A stretch of 64,000 bases of DNA from Paracrocinitomix sp040880585 (GCA_040880585.1 JBBDID010000003.1:1-64000); one strand, 5' to 3'. Shown: positions 49,356-58,961, numbered from the stretch's first letter. A program made the numbers and translations. Notes: generated by a model not told the origin, from the sequence alone.

Positions 49356-50402
49356 TCAAGAATAATGCTCCTGATAGTATTTTTGGTAATCACCTGAAGT
49401 CACATTATTGATCCAGTCCTCATTTTCAAGATACCAGTCGATTGTTTTTTCAAGTCCTTCTTCAAATTCCAATGAGGGCACCCAACCTAAATCATTTTTG
49501 ATTTTTGTAGCATCAATGGCATAGCGCATATCATGTCCGGCTCTGTCTTTTACATAGGTGATGAGTTTTTCAGACGTCCCGGTTTCACGGCCTAATTTTT
49601 TATCCATCATGCGGCACATTTTTTTTACCAGATCAATATTTGTCCACTCGTTCCATCCCCCTATATTGTACGTTTCACCAACTGTTCCTTTAGTAAAAAC
49701 AGCATCAATGGCACGTGCGTGATCCTCTACCCATAACCAATCTCTCACATTTTTACCTTCTCCGTAAATGGGCAATGGTTTATTGTTCTTAATGTTATTG
49801 ATCATTAAGGGGATCAGTTTTTCGGGAAATTGATGAGAGCCGTAATTGTTGGAACAGTTAGATATTTTTATGGGTAAATCGTAAGTATGATAATAAGCAC
49901 GAACTAAGTGATCTGAACTGGCTTTTGAAGCGGAATAAGGACTTCTGGGGTCGTATGCGGTATCTTCCAAAAAAAAGCCTTCATCACCTAATGAACCATA
50001 AACTTCATCTGTAGAAACATGGTAAAAAATACCGGATTGACGATCTTTCCAACTTGCTCTGGCTGCTTCCAATAAATTGGCGGTACCCACAATATTGGTC
50101 AAAATAAACTCCATAGGTCCTGAAATCGATCGGTCAACATGTGACTCGGCCGCTAAATGGATGACATCAGTGATTGCTTTATCCGCAAAAAGTCGGGTCA
50201 AAAAGTCTTTGTCTTGAATATCTCCCTTTACAAATTCATAATTTGGCTTATCTTCTATATCCGTTAAGTTTTTCAAGTTGCCGGCGTAGGTTAACTTGTC
50301 CAAATTAACAATATGATAATCCGGATATTTATTGACAAATAATCGAACCAAATGCGAGCCGATAAATCCTGCTCCCCCGGTGATAAGAATCTTTTTCCCC
50401 AT
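49356..50402 (-). CDS. rfbB: dTDP-glucose 4,6-dehydratase
   Basis: Extended SDR of 348 residues with NAD motif GGAGFIGSHLVRLF, catalytic HVSTDEVYGSLG (Asp-Glu pair) and YSASKASSDHLVRAYYHTY (Tyr-x3-Lys). It makes dTDP-4-keto-6-deoxyglucose, the branch point to rhamnose and other deoxysugars. The other rml genes (rfbA, rfbC, rfbD) are not in the window. It is the last gene of the seven-gene nucleotide-sugar operon, 49 bp after the dehydrogenase. Confidence 0.94.
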   Translation of the reverse strand: MGKKILITGGAGFIGSHLVRLFVNKYPDYHIVNLDKLTYAGNLKNLTDIEDKPNYEFVKGDIQDKDFLTRLFADKAITDVIHLAAESHVDRSISGPMEFILTNIVGTANLLEAARASWKDRQSGIFYHVSTDEVYGSLGDEGFFLEDTAYDPRSPYSASKASSDHLVRAYYHTYDLPIKISNCSNNYGSHQFPEKLIPLMINNIKNNKPLPIYGEGKNVRDWLWVEDHARAIDAVFTKGTVGETYNIGGWNEWTNIDLVKKMCRMMDKKLGRETGTSEKLITYVKDRAGHDMRYAIDATKIKNDLGWVPSLEFEEGLEKTIDWYLENEDWINNVTSGDYQKYYQEHYS

Positions 50403-50451
50403 ATTCTCTAAACGTTTTCTTTGGGCGATTATTTGTTAAATCACCATAATT

Positions 50452-51753
50452 TTAAAGTGACCAATAATCGATATTCTTGATCTTGTCTTTATAAATGCCT
50501 TTCAAATCAACAATTATTCCTTTGTCATCTCTTAATAATTCCTTAAAATCTTTTTCTTCCAGATTACAATATTCTTCATGGTTTACAGCAACAATAATGG
50601 CATCATAATCATTATTTGCCTTTTCTTTAATTTCAAAACCATATTCTTCAAACACTTCTTTTGAGTCTGCATGCGGATCGATCACATCTACCTTACAGGC
50701 AAAAGATTCCAATTCTTTGAGTACATCAACAATTTTTGAATTTCGGATGTCACTGACGTCTTCTTTAAAAGTTGCCCCCATAATTAACACCTTTGATTCC
50801 ATAGGGTTTTTACCGTGTCCGATCATCTTTTTAACGGTTTGTTTCCCTACATAAAACCCCATAGAGTCGTTAACGTACCTGCCTGAATTGATGATTTTAG
50901 CGTGGTATCCCAATTGTTTTGCTTTATGAGTCAGGTAGTAAGGATCCACACCAATACAGTGACCACCTACGAGACCGGGTCTGAAATCCAAGAAATTCCA
51001 TTTTGTACCGGCTGCCTCCAGAACATCATAGGTATTAATTCCTAATCGGTTAAAGATGATCGATAACTCGTTGATCAAAGCGATATTCACATCTCTTTGC
51101 GTGTTTTCAATGATTTTTGCTGCCTCAGCTACCTTGATGGATGCTGCCCTGTGAACTCCTGCAGTGACCACCAATTCATAGGTTTTGGCAATATTTTCAG
51201 CAGATTCTTCATCACAACCTGAAGAAACTTTAACTATTGTGGATAAGGTATGTACCTTATCACCCGGATTGATACGCTCAGGTGAATATCCTACCTTGAA
51301 ATCTTGTTTAAATTTAAGCCCTGACTCCGCTTCTAAAACAGGAATACAATCTTCTTCAGTACAGCCCGGATATACAGTAGATTCATACACCACATAGTCT
51401 CCTTTTTTAAGCACTTGGCCTATTGTTGAACTTGCTCTCAATAATGGAGTGAGATCAGGAGTTCTGTTGCCGTCAATAGGTGTAGGAACTGCAATGATGA
51501 AAAAAGTAGCGGCTTTCAGTTCTTCAATTTTGTGGGTGAAATGAATATCACAGCCTTCAAATTCTTGCGCTTCCAGCTCATCACTGGGATCGATATTGTT
51601 CCGCATCATATCAATCCGTTTGGCGTTGATATCAAACCCAATTACTTTAATTTTTCTGGCAAATTCAAGGGCGATCGGTAAACCTACATATCCCAAACCA
51701 ATTACAGCTAGTTGTGCTTCTTTATCCAGAAGTTTGTCATAAATACTTTTCAT
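50452..51753 (-). CDS. wbpA: UDP-N-acetylglucosamine 6-dehydrogenase (WbpA-like)
   Basis: Nucleotide-sugar dehydrogenase of 433 residues with NAD motif VIGLGYVGLPIALEFA and the catalytic Cys in VGGHCIGVDPYYLTHKA. The VGLPIALEF form and the GVDPYYLTH block are those of the UDP-HexNAc (WbpA/TviB/WbpO) group rather than UDP-glucose dehydrogenases. It oxidises C6 to give UDP-GlcNAcA, the substrate for the wbpB, wbpE and wbpD steps encoded beside it. UDP-ManNAc or GalNAc substrates are alternatives. Confidence 0.85.
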   Translation of the reverse strand: MKSIYDKLLDKEAQLAVIGLGYVGLPIALEFARKIKVIGFDINAKRIDMMRNNIDPSDELEAQEFEGCDIHFTHKIEELKAATFFIIAVPTPIDGNRTPDLTPLLRASSTIGQVLKKGDYVVYESTVYPGCTEEDCIPVLEAESGLKFKQDFKVGYSPERINPGDKVHTLSTIVKVSSGCDEESAENIAKTYELVVTAGVHRAASIKVAEAAKIIENTQRDVNIALINELSIIFNRLGINTYDVLEAAGTKWNFLDFRPGLVGGHCIGVDPYYLTHKAKQLGYHAKIINSGRYVNDSMGFYVGKQTVKKMIGHGKNPMESKVLIMGATFKEDVSDIRNSKIVDVLKELESFACKVDVIDPHADSKEVFEEYGFEIKEKANNDYDAIIVAVNHEEYCNLEEKDFKELLRDDKGIIVDLKGIYKDKIKNIDYWSL

Positions 51754-51823
51754 TTTTTCAATTCAGTTTTTAAAGATCAGTGCTCATACCGGATAAACAC
51801 CAATGCTTGTAAGTAATGTATTT

Positions 51824-52864
51824 TTAATTTTTCTCCAGTTGGGCATCTCTGATCGCATAAATCCGTTCAATGATTTCAACTACTTTTAGTCCCTCCAATG
51901 CATTTGTAGTGGGGCGATTTCTTTTTTTCAAAGAGTCAATTACATTCTCAATGATATAATTATGATTAGCCGCAGAACCTTTGTAAGGGCCATAATCATT
52001 TGCCGGATTGGAAGGGGGGAGTTCAGGCATATCATAATCTTCAATGTTGCAGACTTCTACCTCGTTCATGTATTGCCCGCCAATTTTCACACTGCCTTTT
52101 TCGCCAATTATGGTAATAGAGCTTTCAAGGTTACTGTCCCATACAGCGGTAGAGTAATTTAAGCATCCCATACCACCGTTGATGAACTCAAAATTAACAA
52201 AACCTGAATCTTCAAAGTCAGTTAAATCTTTGTGTGAAAAATCAGCAAATTTTCCTTGTATATTTTTGATGTCACCAAATAACCAGTACATAATGTCAAT
52301 AAAGTGGGAAAACTGAGTGAATAAGGTGCCACCATCCAGTTCTTGCGTACCTTTCCATCCGCTTTTTTTGTAGTAGCGCTCATCTCTGTTCCAGTAACAG
52401 TTCAGTTGAACCATATAAATATCCCCCATCAATTTTCTTTCAATGACCTCTTTGATCCATACCGAAGGAGGAGAATAACGGTTTTGCATGACGCAAAATA
52501 CCTGCTTAGAGTTTTGCAGGGCAGTATAAATAACGCCTTCACAATTGTCTTTGGAAAGTCCCATTGGTTTTTCACAAACGACGTGATGCCCTGACTCCAG
52601 AGCAATTCTGGCCTGTTTGGCGTGAAGTCCGTTGGGTGTGCAAATGCAAACCACATCAAATTTGATATCAGAGGCAACCAAATCCTCAATGCTACTAAAA
52701 AATGGAACATCTTTGAAATCATCCAGACCTAAATCTTTCTTGTCAGCAGGATCAGCTAAGGCGACTAATTCAGACTCCTCATTTCGCTCGATCATAACAG
52801 CATGCCGCTTTCCAATATGACCACAACCTACCACCGCAAATTTCACTATTTTATCCCCACTCAT
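51824..52864 (-). CDS. wbpB: Gfo/Idh/MocA oxidoreductase, WbpB-like
   Basis: 346 residues. The nucleotide-binding start is FAVVGCGHIGKRHAVMI; the active motif is VCEKPMGLSKDNCE (Glu-Lys-Pro). The C-terminal half has GGTLFTQFSHFIDIMYWLFG. In the WbpB/WbpE route this oxidises C3 of UDP-GlcNAcA using NAD. It overlaps wbpD by 4 bp. The combination of this enzyme with a WbpE-like aminotransferase and WbpD acetyltransferase is the basis for the call. Confidence 0.83.
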   Translation of the reverse strand: MSGDKIVKFAVVGCGHIGKRHAVMIERNEESELVALADPADKKDLGLDDFKDVPFFSSIEDLVASDIKFDVVCICTPNGLHAKQARIALESGHHVVCEKPMGLSKDNCEGVIYTALQNSKQVFCVMQNRYSPPSVWIKEVIERKLMGDIYMVQLNCYWNRDERYYKKSGWKGTQELDGGTLFTQFSHFIDIMYWLFGDIKNIQGKFADFSHKDLTDFEDSGFVNFEFINGGMGCLNYSTAVWDSNLESSITIIGEKGSVKIGGQYMNEVEVCNIEDYDMPELPPSNPANDYGPYKGSAANHNYIIENVIDSLKKRNRPTTNALEGLKVVEIIERIYAIRDAQLEKN

Positions 52865-53436
52865 TCTATTTTAATTACTGTATCGTTTGACAATTTATAG
52901 TGTTCTTTACTCTCAGCACAAAGGGCCAGACCGTTGGCATCAAAATCTAATCGGTGACCGTATTCGCTCATCCAACCGATTCGTTTCGCCGGGTTTCCCA
53001 CCCATAGTTCATAGGGTAAAATCTCTTTTGTGACAACTGCCCCGGCACCGATAAACGCAAATTTCCCAATAGGGTTTCCACAAACTATGGTGGCATTTGC
53101 ACCAATTGATGCTCCACGACCTACTTTTGTTTCCAGGTACTGATCTCTTCTGGCAACGGCACTTCTTGGGTTAATTACATTGGTAAACACCATGGAAGGC
53201 CCTAGAAAAACATCATCTTCACAAGTTACGCCGGTGTAAATAGAAACATTGTTTTGGACTTTCACACGATCTCCGAGTACAACATCCGGTGAGATGACCA
53301 CATTTTGCCCAATATTACAGTTTTTTCCGATTTTACAGTTGGGCATAATATGCGAAAAGTGCCAGATTTTAGTGCCTGCACCAATTTCGCATCCTTTATC
53401 AACTACTGCTGTTTCATGTGCAAAAAAATCACTCAT
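52861..53436 (-). CDS. wbpD: UDP-sugar N-acetyltransferase, WbpD-like hexapeptide protein
   Basis: 191 residues of left-handed beta-helix repeats (IGAGTKIWHFSHIMPNCKIG, CNIGQNVVISPDVVLGD and so on). The stretch VFTNVINPRSAVARRDQYLE and VGRGASIGANATIVCGNPIG are typical of WbpD-type enzymes. It acetylates the C3 amine of the 3-amino sugar to give UDP-GlcNAc(3NAc)A. It overlaps wbpB by 4 bp and the SDR gene by 1 bp, so translation is coupled. Confidence 0.88.
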   Translation of the reverse strand: MSDFFAHETAVVDKGCEIGAGTKIWHFSHIMPNCKIGKNCNIGQNVVISPDVVLGDRVKVQNNVSIYTGVTCEDDVFLGPSMVFTNVINPRSAVARRDQYLETKVGRGASIGANATIVCGNPIGKFAFIGAGAVVTKEILPYELWVGNPAKRIGWMSEYGHRLDFDANGLALCAESKEHYKLSNDTVIKIE

Positions 53437-54431
53437 TATTTTACAATGTATTTATCGAAATTAGAATGTTCTTTTTGTTTCAACTCTTCAGGAGTTAATC
53501 CTTTGAAGTATTCGTACGTTCTTTTCAGTCCCTCTTCCCGGTTAATTTTAGGTTTCCAATCTAGTAATTCTATTGCTTTTGTGATATCCGGTTGGCGTTG
53601 TTTGGGGTCGTTGAGCGGTAAATCCTGGTAGGTAATTTTTTGATCAGTACCTGTCAACTGTATGATTTCCTCTGCAAAATCTTTAATACTGATTTCATCC
53701 GGATTTCCAATATTGACGGGATAGACGTAATTGGAATGAAGGAGGCGATAAATGCCCTCAACCAGATCATCCACATAACAGAATGAACGGGTTTGTGATC
53801 CGTCACCGAAAATGGTAAGGTCTTCTCCGCGGAGCGCCTGACCAATAAAGGCGGGTAAAACACGGCCGTCATTCAGACGCATACGTGGACCGTAAGTATT
53901 AAATATACGAGCGATACGGGTGTCTACCTGATGATAAGTATGGTAAGCCATGGTCATGGCTTCTTGAAATCGTTTGGCTTCATCATACACACCTCTTGGA
54001 CCAATAGGGTTGACGTGTCCCCAGTAGGTTTCACTTTGGGGATGTACCTCAGGATCGCCGTAAACTTCTGAAGTAGATGCGATCATTAGGATAGCTTTTT
54101 TCGCCTTCGCTAACCCCAGACAATTATGAATCCCTAAAGAACCTACTTTTAAAGTTTGTATCGGAATTTTTAAATAATCAATCGGACTGGCAGGAGAAGC
54201 AAAATGTAAAATGTAATCCACTTTCCCCGAAACATGAATAAATTTACTTACATCATGATGGTAAAAATCAAAATGCTCTAATTTAAACAGATGTTCAATA
54301 TTTTTTAAACGCCCTGTGATAAGATTATCCATAGCAATAACATGGCACCCCTCCCGGATGAACCGGTCGCAAAGATGCGATCCTAAGAATCCGGCTGCTC
54401 CGGTAATCAATATGCGTTTTTTATCACTCAT
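53436..54431 (-). CDS. uxs: UDP-glucuronate decarboxylase (UDP-xylose synthase)
   Basis: Extended SDR of 331 residues: NAD motif GAAGFLGSHLCDRFIREG, ASTSEVYGDPEVHPQSE, GPRGVYDEAKRFQEAMTMAY (Tyr-x3-Lys) and RIARIFNTYGPRM. These blocks are those of UDP-xylose synthases rather than of epimerases. It turns UDP-glucuronate into UDP-xylose. It follows ugd by 1 bp overlap, so the operon makes UDP-glucuronate and converts it directly. Confidence 0.9.
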   Translation of the reverse strand: MSDKKRILITGAAGFLGSHLCDRFIREGCHVIAMDNLITGRLKNIEHLFKLEHFDFYHHDVSKFIHVSGKVDYILHFASPASPIDYLKIPIQTLKVGSLGIHNCLGLAKAKKAILMIASTSEVYGDPEVHPQSETYWGHVNPIGPRGVYDEAKRFQEAMTMAYHTYHQVDTRIARIFNTYGPRMRLNDGRVLPAFIGQALRGEDLTIFGDGSQTRSFCYVDDLVEGIYRLLHSNYVYPVNIGNPDEISIKDFAEEIIQLTGTDQKITYQDLPLNDPKQRQPDITKAIELLDWKPKINREEGLKRTYEYFKGLTPEELKQKEHSNFDKYIVK

Positions 54432-55744
54432 TAATTCAATACAGTTCTTCTTCCGATACTTTCGTAATAAAAACCTTTTCCTTCCATTTCTTCCAGGTCA
54501 AAAAGGTTTCTTCCGTCAAATATTTTCGGTGATTTTAATTGACTTTTTATTTTATCAAAATCAGGATTTCTGAAAGCTCCCCATTCTGTAGCAATTAACA
54601 AGGCGTCTTTTCCTTTGATCGCATCATAAGGGTGCGTTGTAAAAGAGATGAGATCGCCATATACTTTTTTCACATTATCCATTGCTTCCGGATCATAAGC
54701 TGTGATACTAGCACCGGCTTCTAACAGGGCTTCTATCATATAAAGCGCCGGAGCTTCTCTGATGTCATCTGTATCCGGTTTGAAGGCTAACCCCCACAAT
54801 GCCAATTCTACACCTTTTAAGTCACCAAAATGATTTTTTACTTTCTCAATTAATTTCAATTTTTGCAAATCGTTAACCTCAAGTACCGCATCAATGATAG
54901 AAAATTTATATCCCACCTCTTTTCCGGATTTTGACAAAGCCTGAACATCTTTTGGAAAACAACTCCCCCCAAAACCGATTCCCGGAAATAAAAAACGTTT
55001 TCCGATTCGTGTGTCAGATCCCATACCAATTCTCACATCATCCACATTTGCTCCTACTTTTTCACAAAAATTGGCAATTTCATTCATGAAGGTGATTTTT
55101 GTAGCCAGAAAAGAATTGGCCGCGTACTTTGTAAGTTCAGCAGATTTTTCATCCATAAAGATGATGGGATTTCCTTGCCTTACAAAAGGCTTGTAGAGTT
55201 CTTTCATGATTTTTCTCGCCCTTTCAGAACTGCATCCGATTACCACCCGGTCCGGTTTTAAAAAATCATCTACGGCAAAACCTTCTCTTAAAAATTCAGG
55301 ATTTGAAACCACATCAAAATCAACCTTTGCATATTTAGCCACTGCAGCTTGTACTTTCTCAGCAGTTCCAACCGGTACAGTTGATTTGTCTACAATAACC
55401 TTGTAATCGTCAATGATTTTACCCAGTTCTTCAGCAACTCCGAGTACATAACTCAAATCAGCAGATCCATCTTCACCTGGAGGAGTAGGGAGCGCCAGAA
55501 AAATAATTTCGGATTCTTTTACAGCATGCTTAAGATCAGTGGTAAAAACTAAGCGATTTTGTTTGATATTTCTTTCAAAAATCACGTCCAAATGCGGTTC
55601 ATAAATAGGAACCGTTCCATCTTGCATCAACTTGACTTTTTCTTCATCTATATCAACACAGATTACGTTGTTTCCTGTTTCTGCGAAACAAGTTCCACTA
55701 ACCAAACCAACATATCCTGATCCTATGACAGCAATTTTTTTCAT
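54431..55744 (-). CDS. ugd: UDP-glucose 6-dehydrogenase
   Basis: 437 residues: NAD motif VIGSGYVGLVSGTCFAETG, later VSNPEFLREGFAVDDFL and the catalytic Cys in FGGSCFPKDVQALSK. These are standard for UDP-glucose dehydrogenase, distinct from the neighbouring WbpA-like enzyme. It forms UDP-glucuronate for the following decarboxylase and maybe for direct use. It begins 4 bp after the aminotransferase gene. Confidence 0.95.
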   Translation of the reverse strand: MKKIAVIGSGYVGLVSGTCFAETGNNVICVDIDEEKVKLMQDGTVPIYEPHLDVIFERNIKQNRLVFTTDLKHAVKESEIIFLALPTPPGEDGSADLSYVLGVAEELGKIIDDYKVIVDKSTVPVGTAEKVQAAVAKYAKVDFDVVSNPEFLREGFAVDDFLKPDRVVIGCSSERARKIMKELYKPFVRQGNPIIFMDEKSAELTKYAANSFLATKITFMNEIANFCEKVGANVDDVRIGMGSDTRIGKRFLFPGIGFGGSCFPKDVQALSKSGKEVGYKFSIIDAVLEVNDLQKLKLIEKVKNHFGDLKGVELALWGLAFKPDTDDIREAPALYMIEALLEAGASITAYDPEAMDNVKKVYGDLISFTTHPYDAIKGKDALLIATEWGAFRNPDFDKIKSQLKSPKIFDGRNLFDLEEMEGKGFYYESIGRRTVLN

Positions 55745-55748
55745 AGTT

Positions 55749-56885
55749 TTATTTTTTCAGATAAGATTTAACATTTTCACAAATATATTGAAGCTGTTCT
55801 TCATCCAATTCAGTATGCATGGGCAGTGAGATGACAGATGAACATAACTCATTGGTTACGGGAAAATCTTCATCCCGATATCGGTTGGCGTCATACGCTT
55901 CTTGAGAATGAAGCGGAACCGGATAGTAAATCATTGCCGGAACACCTTTTTCATTTAAATATTGTTGCATTTCAAATTGATCCACCCCTTCAATTTTAAG
56001 GGTGTATTGATGAAAAACATGAGTTGAGTTTGGGTTTAAGGCTGGGGTTTCTACTCCTTCTATCTCACTAAAAAAAGTATTGTAAAAATGAGCCGCTCTT
56101 TGACGGGCAATGATATAATCATCCAGATGGCGTAATTTAATACGGAGAACGGCAGCCTGAATAGAATCCAGTCGTGAATTTACACCAATCCGATCATAAT
56201 AATAACGTTTAGCCATACCATGATTAACGATTGAGCGAATAATTTCAGCCAGGCGATCGTCATTTGTAAAAAGCGCACCGCCATCACCATAACAACCTAA
56301 ATTTTTTGAGGGGAAAAAAGAAGTAGTTCCGATTTGACCCATAGTTCCGGCTTGTACCTTCAGCCCGTTTTTAAGCGTATACTCCGCACCGATTGCCTGA
56401 GCGGTATCTTCTACCACATAAATATTATGTGCTGCTGCCAGCTCCAGTATTTCATCCATATTGGCGCATTGTCCAAACAAGTGTACCGGAATAATGGCTT
56501 TTGTTTTTGGCGTGATAGCCGCCTTGATTGCATCTAGCGATATTGTAAAAGTATCCGGATCAACATCTACCAATACATGCTTTAAGTTTAATAATGCAAC
56601 TACTTCAACCGTTGCGGCAAAGGTGAAGTCAGAAGTAATTACCTCGTCTCCGGCTTCTAAACCCAATGCCATAAGTGCAATTTGAAGTGCATCTGTTCCG
56701 TTTGCACAAGGAATAACGTGTTTTACCCCTAAGTAATCTTCCAGTTCAGTTTGAAAAGCCTTTACTTCAGGTCCGTTGATAAAAGCAGCGGATGCAATTA
56801 CTTCTTGTGTAGCGTGGTCGACTTCCGTTTTGATCTTTTCGTACTGAGACTTCAGATCGACCATTTGAATTTGTTTCATTCTCAC
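55749..56885 (-). CDS. wbpE: DegT/DnrJ/EryC1 aminotransferase, WbpE-like
   Basis: PLP-dependent sugar aminotransferase of 378 residues. Conserved parts include FINGPEVKAFQTELEDYLG, CANGTDALQIALMALG, VVEDTAQAIGAEY (Asp-x-x-Gln) and the PLP-Lys in FFPSKNLGCYGDGGALFTND, with GVPAMIYYPVPLHSQEAY near the end. It would aminate C3 of the 3-keto UDP-sugar made by WbpB. First gene of the operon; a TATATTCG near-consensus box lies upstream. Other keto-sugar aminotransferases are close relatives. Confidence 0.87.
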   Translation of the reverse strand: MRMKQIQMVDLKSQYEKIKTEVDHATQEVIASAAFINGPEVKAFQTELEDYLGVKHVIPCANGTDALQIALMALGLEAGDEVITSDFTFAATVEVVALLNLKHVLVDVDPDTFTISLDAIKAAITPKTKAIIPVHLFGQCANMDEILELAAAHNIYVVEDTAQAIGAEYTLKNGLKVQAGTMGQIGTTSFFPSKNLGCYGDGGALFTNDDRLAEIIRSIVNHGMAKRYYYDRIGVNSRLDSIQAAVLRIKLRHLDDYIIARQRAAHFYNTFFSEIEGVETPALNPNSTHVFHQYTLKIEGVDQFEMQQYLNEKGVPAMIYYPVPLHSQEAYDANRYRDEDFPVTNELCSSVISLPMHTELDEEQLQYICENVKSYLKK

Positions 56886-56967
56886 TAATTATTGTTAAGT
56901 GGTGTAAGGAAGTTGCGAATATAACCAATAATCTACTGAAATGTGCGTTTCTTTGTCAGGGTTTTCA

Positions 56968-56975
56968 TAATTTTG
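56968..56975 (+). promoter_or_regulatory. -7 promoter box just before a GTG start
   Basis: TAATTTTG is an exact TAnnTTTG match that ends 5 bases before the GTG at 56980. If used, the mRNA would begin at or very near the start codon, that is, be leaderless. Confidence 0.4.
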
Positions 56976-56979
56976 GCAG

Positions 56980-57726
56980 GTGCGAATTATTTTTTTAATA
57001 CTTTGTTTTTGCTCCACTTTTGGATGGGGTCAGCGGAATCTGAGAGATTCAAGTATAAATACTGTGGTCACTGCAGTGAACTATAAGTTTAACCTTACAT
57101 CAGGTGATTTGGATAAGCTATGGGGATATAATCATGAAATAGGCATTTCTGTTGATAACAAATTCAAGAACAACTTTACCTTAGGGTTGACTGCTGGATT
57201 CATTTTTGGAAATCAATTAAAAGACAGCACGATTTTTTCAAGCGTTTTTAATGAATTTGGTACGATTACGAATTTGGGTGGGGGACCGGCGCAGGTATTG
57301 TTTTTAATGAGAGGGATGACTGCTCAACTAAATGCAGGGTATTTGTTCAATCGATTGGGGAATAATCCTAATTCAGGATTATGGTTGCAGGCGGGTGCTG
57401 GTTTTTTAATGCATAAAATCCGGATTGAAAGTTTGTATGATGATGTCCCCCAATTGGAGGGAGATTACCGGAAAGGATATGATCGCTTACACATGGGGTT
57501 TGCATTCCGTGAGTTTGTGGGCTATTTATTTCAGGCGGATCGTAGATTCCTAAACTTCTATGCCGGCTTTGAATTTATTCAGGGATTTACCCAAAACCAA
57601 CGCAATTATAATTTTGATTTAGGCGGGCCAGATCCCGGGATAAAGCAAGATTTTTTGTGGAGTGCAAAGGTGGGTTGGCTCATTCCTATCTATAAGCGAT
57701 CTGCAAAAGAATATTATGTAGATTAG
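56980..57726 (+). CDS. Outer-membrane beta-barrel-like protein (248 aa)
   Basis: The signal peptide (MRIIFLILCFCSTFGWG, read from GTG) leads a mature part of alternating strands with aromatic and Gly-rich turns (LTLGLTAGFIFGNQL-like blocks; GGGPAQVLFLMRGMTAQLNA; FAFREFVGYLFQADRRFLNF). The end, SAKVGWLIPIYKR, is typical of an outer-membrane barrel strand. No family is recognised. It stands 4 bp before waaA, so the two are probably one transcript. Confidence 0.75.
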   Translation: MRIIFLILCFCSTFGWGQRNLRDSSINTVVTAVNYKFNLTSGDLDKLWGYNHEIGISVDNKFKNNFTLGLTAGFIFGNQLKDSTIFSSVFNEFGTITNLGGGPAQVLFLMRGMTAQLNAGYLFNRLGNNPNSGLWLQAGAGFLMHKIRIESLYDDVPQLEGDYRKGYDRLHMGFAFREFVGYLFQADRRFLNFYAGFEFIQGFTQNQRNYNFDLGGPDPGIKQDFLWSAKVGWLIPIYKRSAKEYYVD

Positions 57727-57730
57727 TCGC

Positions 57731-58924
57731 ATGAAGTGGTTCTATTCTTTAGGAGTTTTCTTATATACAGCTGCGGTTAAATGTGTTGCCTGGTGGAACC
57801 CTAAAGCTAAAAAGTGGGTAGCCGGCCGGCGGCAGGTATGGGAAGATATTGCTGAATTTCAACCCCAATCAAAAGTGTATTGGTTTCATTGTGCCAGCTT
57901 AGGTGAGTTTGAGCAGGGGCGTCCCATCATGGAAAAATTGAAGTCAACAGAAGATTGCCAACTGGTGGTGACCTTTTTCTCTCCCTCTGGATATGAAGTT
58001 CGTAAAAACTACGAAGGTGCTGATTTGCTGACGTATTTACCGGTAGATACGGCAAAAAACGCAAAACGCTTTATCGCCAAAGTGCAACCGACAAAAGCTT
58101 TTTTTATTAAGTACGAGTTTTGGGCCAATTACATTGAGCAATGTAATAAGTTAAGTATTCCGATTTATTCAGTAGCGGCTTTATTTAGAAAAGAACAATT
58201 CTTTTTTAAGTGGTACGGCTCTTATATGCGTTCAGTTTTAAAAAAGTTTGATCAGATTTTTGTCCAGGATCAGCCATCACAAGATCGATTAAAGGAGATA
58301 GGAATTCAAGCTATTATTTGTGGGGATACCCGATTTGACCGCGTAATAGAAAACGCCACTAAAGTAAAATCGTATCCTGAGATAGAACGCTTTAAAGCAG
58401 ATGAAAAAGTATTGATTTGCGGATCCATTTGGCAAGAGGATCTTCAGGTCATTCATCAAAAATTATCCCGGGAAGGTGATTGGAAGGTGATCATTGCACC
58501 CCACGAAATCTCGGAATCATTCATGGCTCAGATTGAACGGAAAGTAGGTTTAGCAACTATCCGATACTCTAATATCGAACAGTATAAAGGGGAACAATTG
58601 TTGATCATTGACAATATCGGAATGTTGATGAATTTATACCAGTATGGTGATTTGGCATACATAGGAGGAGGATTTAAAACCGGTTTGCACAATATTTTGG
58701 AGCCGGCTGCTTTTGGCCTTCCCGTTATCATGGGAGATAAAACAGAGAAATTTCCTGAAGCAAAATTGTTTATTGAAAATGGGATTGGTTTTCAAGTGAG
58801 CAATCAGTTGGAATTTGAAAAACAGTTTGACCACTTGAAAAGTCAGGAGTTAAGACCAAAGATCAGAAAGTTCATGGAATCTCAAACCGGAGCGACAGAT
58901 CTTATCATCAAACATATTTCATAA
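57731..58924 (+). CDS. waaA: 3-deoxy-D-manno-octulosonic acid (Kdo) transferase
   Basis: 397 residues. An N-terminal membrane anchor (MKWFYSLGVFLYTAAVKCVA) is followed by a GT-B enzyme: HCASLGEFEQGRPIMEKLK with the catalytic Glu, TFFSPSGYEV, KAFFIKYEFWANYIEQC, and the donor-side IAPHEI, IGGGFKTGLHNILEPAAFGL and VIMGD blocks. It attaches Kdo to the lipid A precursor in the cytoplasmic leaflet. It is the second gene of a pair with a barrel protein and ends in a strong terminator. Confidence 0.94.
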   Translation: MKWFYSLGVFLYTAAVKCVAWWNPKAKKWVAGRRQVWEDIAEFQPQSKVYWFHCASLGEFEQGRPIMEKLKSTEDCQLVVTFFSPSGYEVRKNYEGADLLTYLPVDTAKNAKRFIAKVQPTKAFFIKYEFWANYIEQCNKLSIPIYSVAALFRKEQFFFKWYGSYMRSVLKKFDQIFVQDQPSQDRLKEIGIQAIICGDTRFDRVIENATKVKSYPEIERFKADEKVLICGSIWQEDLQVIHQKLSREGDWKVIIAPHEISESFMAQIERKVGLATIRYSNIEQYKGEQLLIIDNIGMLMNLYQYGDLAYIGGGFKTGLHNILEPAAFGLPVIMGDKTEKFPEAKLFIENGIGFQVSNQLEFEKQFDHLKSQELRPKIRKFMESQTGATDLIIKHIS

Positions 58925-58927
58925 AAA

Positions 58928-58961
58928 AAACGTTCCTACACATTATAGCACAGGAACGTTT
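58928..58961. terminator. Bidirectional terminator between waaA and gdhA
   Basis: A 10-bp stem (AAACGTTCCT with AGGAACGTTT) around a 14-base loop has A residues on its left and T residues on its right. It lies 3 bp after the waaA stop and about 20 bp before the convergent gdhA stop, so it can end both transcripts. Confidence 0.82.
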
